From: CAZRDB01 sp964598695
Lineage (GTDB): Bacteria > Armatimonadota > Zipacnadia > UBA1398
Length of the DNA stretch: 7,836 nucleotides
Assembly: GCA_964598695.1 (NCBI GenBank)
Contig: CAZRDB010000218.1
Span: 1-7,836 of the forward strand
Reading direction: 5' to 3'
The notes beneath the pieces were generated by a model. That model made no database searches. It had not been told where the DNA came from and saw only the letters and a list, made by a program, of their open reading frames with translations. The translations under genes were made by a program, and so were the position numbers. Of the stretch, positions 6,251-7,836 are shown in pieces (the first letter of the stretch is position 1; every line of letters begins with the position of its first letter).

Positions 6251-7836
6251 ATGCCGAGTTCCCTCAGCCGTCCGGTACGGATCCTGGTGAGCTTCATCGT
6301 CGGGGTGGGCCTGGTGGGCCTGCTGATCCCCGTCGCGCGGTGGGGCGACCAGATCCAGTACTGGCGGAAGGAGCAGGGGCTTGCGCAGGAATCGGTTGCC
6401 GAGTCGGTCAAGGACATCCCGGTCGAAGAGCTGACCGGGATCGTGCTCGGGGCGCTGTTCGCCGGCTTCCGCTCGCAGGCCGCCAACTTCTGCTGGTGGA
6501 AGTCGCAGCAGTACTGGGAGGAAGAGGGCCATTGGCCGCGCGTCCTCCCGATGATGAAGGCGGCCTGCGCGCTCGACCCCTACTTCCCCGAGTTCTGGGA
6601 GGTCACCGGCTGGCACGAGGCCTACAACCTCGCGGCCGAGTACGAGACGCGCGACCTGCCGGTCGCGAAGTACGTGCGCATGGGCCTCGACACGCTCGAG
6701 TCCGGCCTGCGGTACAACCCGCACGCCGTTCAGCTCTACGAACAGATCGGGTGGACCAACCGCGACAAGCTCGGCAACCTCGACGAGGCGCTCAAGTACG
6801 CCCGCCAGGCCGCGACGGTCTACCACGTTCGCGCCCAGATCACGAAGCAGACGGCGCTGATCCAGCCGCGCTTCGCGGCCCATCAGCTCGAGGGCCTCGG
6901 GCGCCACACCGACGCGCTCGAGCAGTATGCCGAGCTGATGCTCGACTACCCCAACGACAACGTGGGCATCGGGGCATCGCTGACGATCCGCGACCGGTAT
7001 CTCGAGGCCGAGCGCGCCCTGCGCGCCGGCAACCCCCTGGAAGCCGAGCGGCTCGTCCGGCTCCACCTCGCCGAGGATCCGTCGGACACGTTGGGCCTCC
7101 ACCTGCTGGCGCTGTGCCGCGAGGCCTGCAACGACTCGTGGGGCGCGATGGCGGCATGGGAGGCGGCGGCGGCACTGTGGTCGGACGCGTTCGCCCAGCG
7201 CCGGTACGTGGAGTATCTGAAGGAGACCCGTCGTCGCGAGTTGCAGCTCGCCGACCTGTGGATCGACACGCTGTTCATCTCGAAGCGGACGGCCGACTAC
7301 TGCGTCCAGCCGCGCCAGCTCAAGTCGGGCGGCGTTGCCGTTGCGGGCTTGGGCGTCGAGCTGCGGATCCAGCACGAGGGCAAGGGCGCGATCATGGCCC
7401 TGCGTCCGGGCGAAGCCGTGAACCCCGGCGACGTGATCCACGCGACCCCGTACGCGCTGCCCACCTACGGGATCGACCCGAACCACCTCCAGACCGTCTT
7501 CTACCTCCACGGACGGGAGATCGCGCGCGACAGTGAGGCGCCGTACTGCTTCACAGTCACGCCCGGGATGCTCCCCGAGACCTCGGAGGGGAGCGGCATC
7601 GACCTGTTCCTCAAGGTCGAGCTGTTCGTGCGTGCCGAGCCGGTGCCTCGCTTCGACCTGCGGGCCGTGAAGAACCCCGAGCAGGAGGGGCCGCCGATCG
7701 TCACCGGACGTCCGACCGAAGGCGGCGCCGCGGGCCCCATGCCGGCGCCGGACGCCCATGCGCCGGGAGGGCCGTCGAGGCCCCAGGCCGCCCCGCCCGA
7801 CCCCTCGGCCGACCGGCGGGAGGCCCCGAAGACCTA
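6251..7836 (+). CDS. Membrane-anchored TPR protein of the ABC operon, open at the right edge
   Basis: I do not recognise a named family. The frame from ATG 6251 has no stop up to the window end (528 codons plus the bases TA, which would become a stop if the next base is A or G). Residues 11-29 form one transmembrane helix after the basic start SSLSRPVR, which suggests an N-in anchor with the rest outside the cytoplasm. A conserved-looking region follows: LGALFAGFRSQAANFCWWK (66-84), LDPYFPEFWEVTGWHEAYN (108-126) and GLRYNPHAVQLYEQIGW (152-168). Helical TPR-like repeats occupy about 166-315, for example DEALKYARQAATVY, HTDALEQYAELMLDYPND and NPLEAERLVRLHLAEDPSD. Residues about 330-470 look beta-rich, and from about 480 the tail is Pro/Ala/Gly-rich and probably disordered. 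It lies 35 bases behind the permease, with a strong ribosome site, so it is probably an extracytoplasmic partner of the transporter. That role is inferred. Confidence 0.82.
   Translation, partial: MPSSLSRPVRILVSFIVGVGLVGLLIPVARWGDQIQYWRKEQGLAQESVAESVKDIPVEELTGIVLGALFAGFRSQAANFCWWKSQQYWEEEGHWPRVLPMMKAACALDPYFPEFWEVTGWHEAYNLAAEYETRDLPVAKYVRMGLDTLESGLRYNPHAVQLYEQIGWTNRDKLGNLDEALKYARQAATVYHVRAQITKQTALIQPRFAAHQLEGLGRHTDALEQYAELMLDYPNDNVGIGASLTIRDRYLEAERALRAGNPLEAERLVRLHLAEDPSDTLGLHLLALCREACNDSWGAMAAWEAAAALWSDAFAQRRYVEYLKETRRRELQLADLWIDTLFISKRTADYCVQPRQLKSGGVAVAGLGVELRIQHEGKGAIMALRPGEAVNPGDVIHATPYALPTYGIDPNHLQTVFYLHGREIARDSEAPYCFTVTPGMLPETSEGSGIDLFLKVELFVRAEPVPRFDLRAVKNPEQEGPPIVTGRPTEGGAAGPMPAPDAHAPGGPSRPQAAPPDPSADRREAPKT

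Noticed and set aside
6340..7536. A 398-codon plus-strand frame over the TPR gene
   Set aside because: It is Arg/Pro/Gly/Ala-rich and has no recognisable motif or ribosome site. The overlapping frame from 6251 has a good start, a membrane helix and TPR periodicity.
6212..7759. A 515-codon minus-strand frame opposite the TPR gene
   Set aside because: It is a high-GC antisense shadow with a Val/Arg/Leu/Asp-rich, low-complexity composition and no domain motif. It runs against the operon.
1..7836. tRNA, rRNA, CRISPR arrays, transposases or att sites
   Set aside because: I saw no cloverleaf-like segment, no regularly spaced direct repeats, no transposase motif and no flanking target duplications.

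Overview
This is a high-GC bacterial stretch with tightly packed genes, overlapping ATGA junctions and strong GGAGG-type ribosome binding sites. The lineage cannot be fixed from sequence alone. A siroheme-dependent (Ahb) heme gene cluster, a sugar-hydrolase-like protein of the alpha-glucuronidase/NAGLU-like fold and an ABC-2/TPR export operon would fit an uncultured lineage such as Armatimonadota, Planctomycetota or a related group, but that is a weak inference.

Region 1 (2-2083, plus strand) is a heme biosynthesis operon. It holds the 3' part of hemB (porphobilinogen synthase, zinc type, both Schiff-base lysines present), ahbD (radical SAM enzyme making heme from Fe-coproporphyrin III), and one Lrp-like siroheme decarboxylase subunit (AhbA/AhbB family). 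The genes overlap by 4 nt and 29 nt, so translation is probably coupled. HemB supplies porphobilinogen at the head of tetrapyrrole synthesis. The decarboxylase removes carboxyl groups from siroheme, and AhbD does the last step. AhbC and the second decarboxylase subunit are not in the window.

Region 2 (2096-4171, minus strand) is one 691-residue gene convergent with the heme operon. A perfect 7-bp stem covers both stop codons and may act as a bidirectional terminator. The protein looks like a multi-domain glycoside hydrolase of the GH67/GH89/DUF4838-like type but has no signal peptide, and its substrate is unknown.

Region 3 (4172-4392) is a 221-bp divergent intergenic region with an extended -10 promoter (TGCTATAAT) reading rightwards and a short hairpin in the predicted leader.

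Region 4 (4393 to the window end, plus strand) is an export operon: an ABC-2 type ATPase, its six-helix permease (4-nt overlap), and a membrane-anchored TPR protein with a beta-rich C-terminal part and a proline-rich tail. The last reading frame has no stop inside the window and is easily missed because long false frames run through it on both strands. The TPR protein is probably an extracytoplasmic partner of the transporter, and it is the least characterised part of the window.
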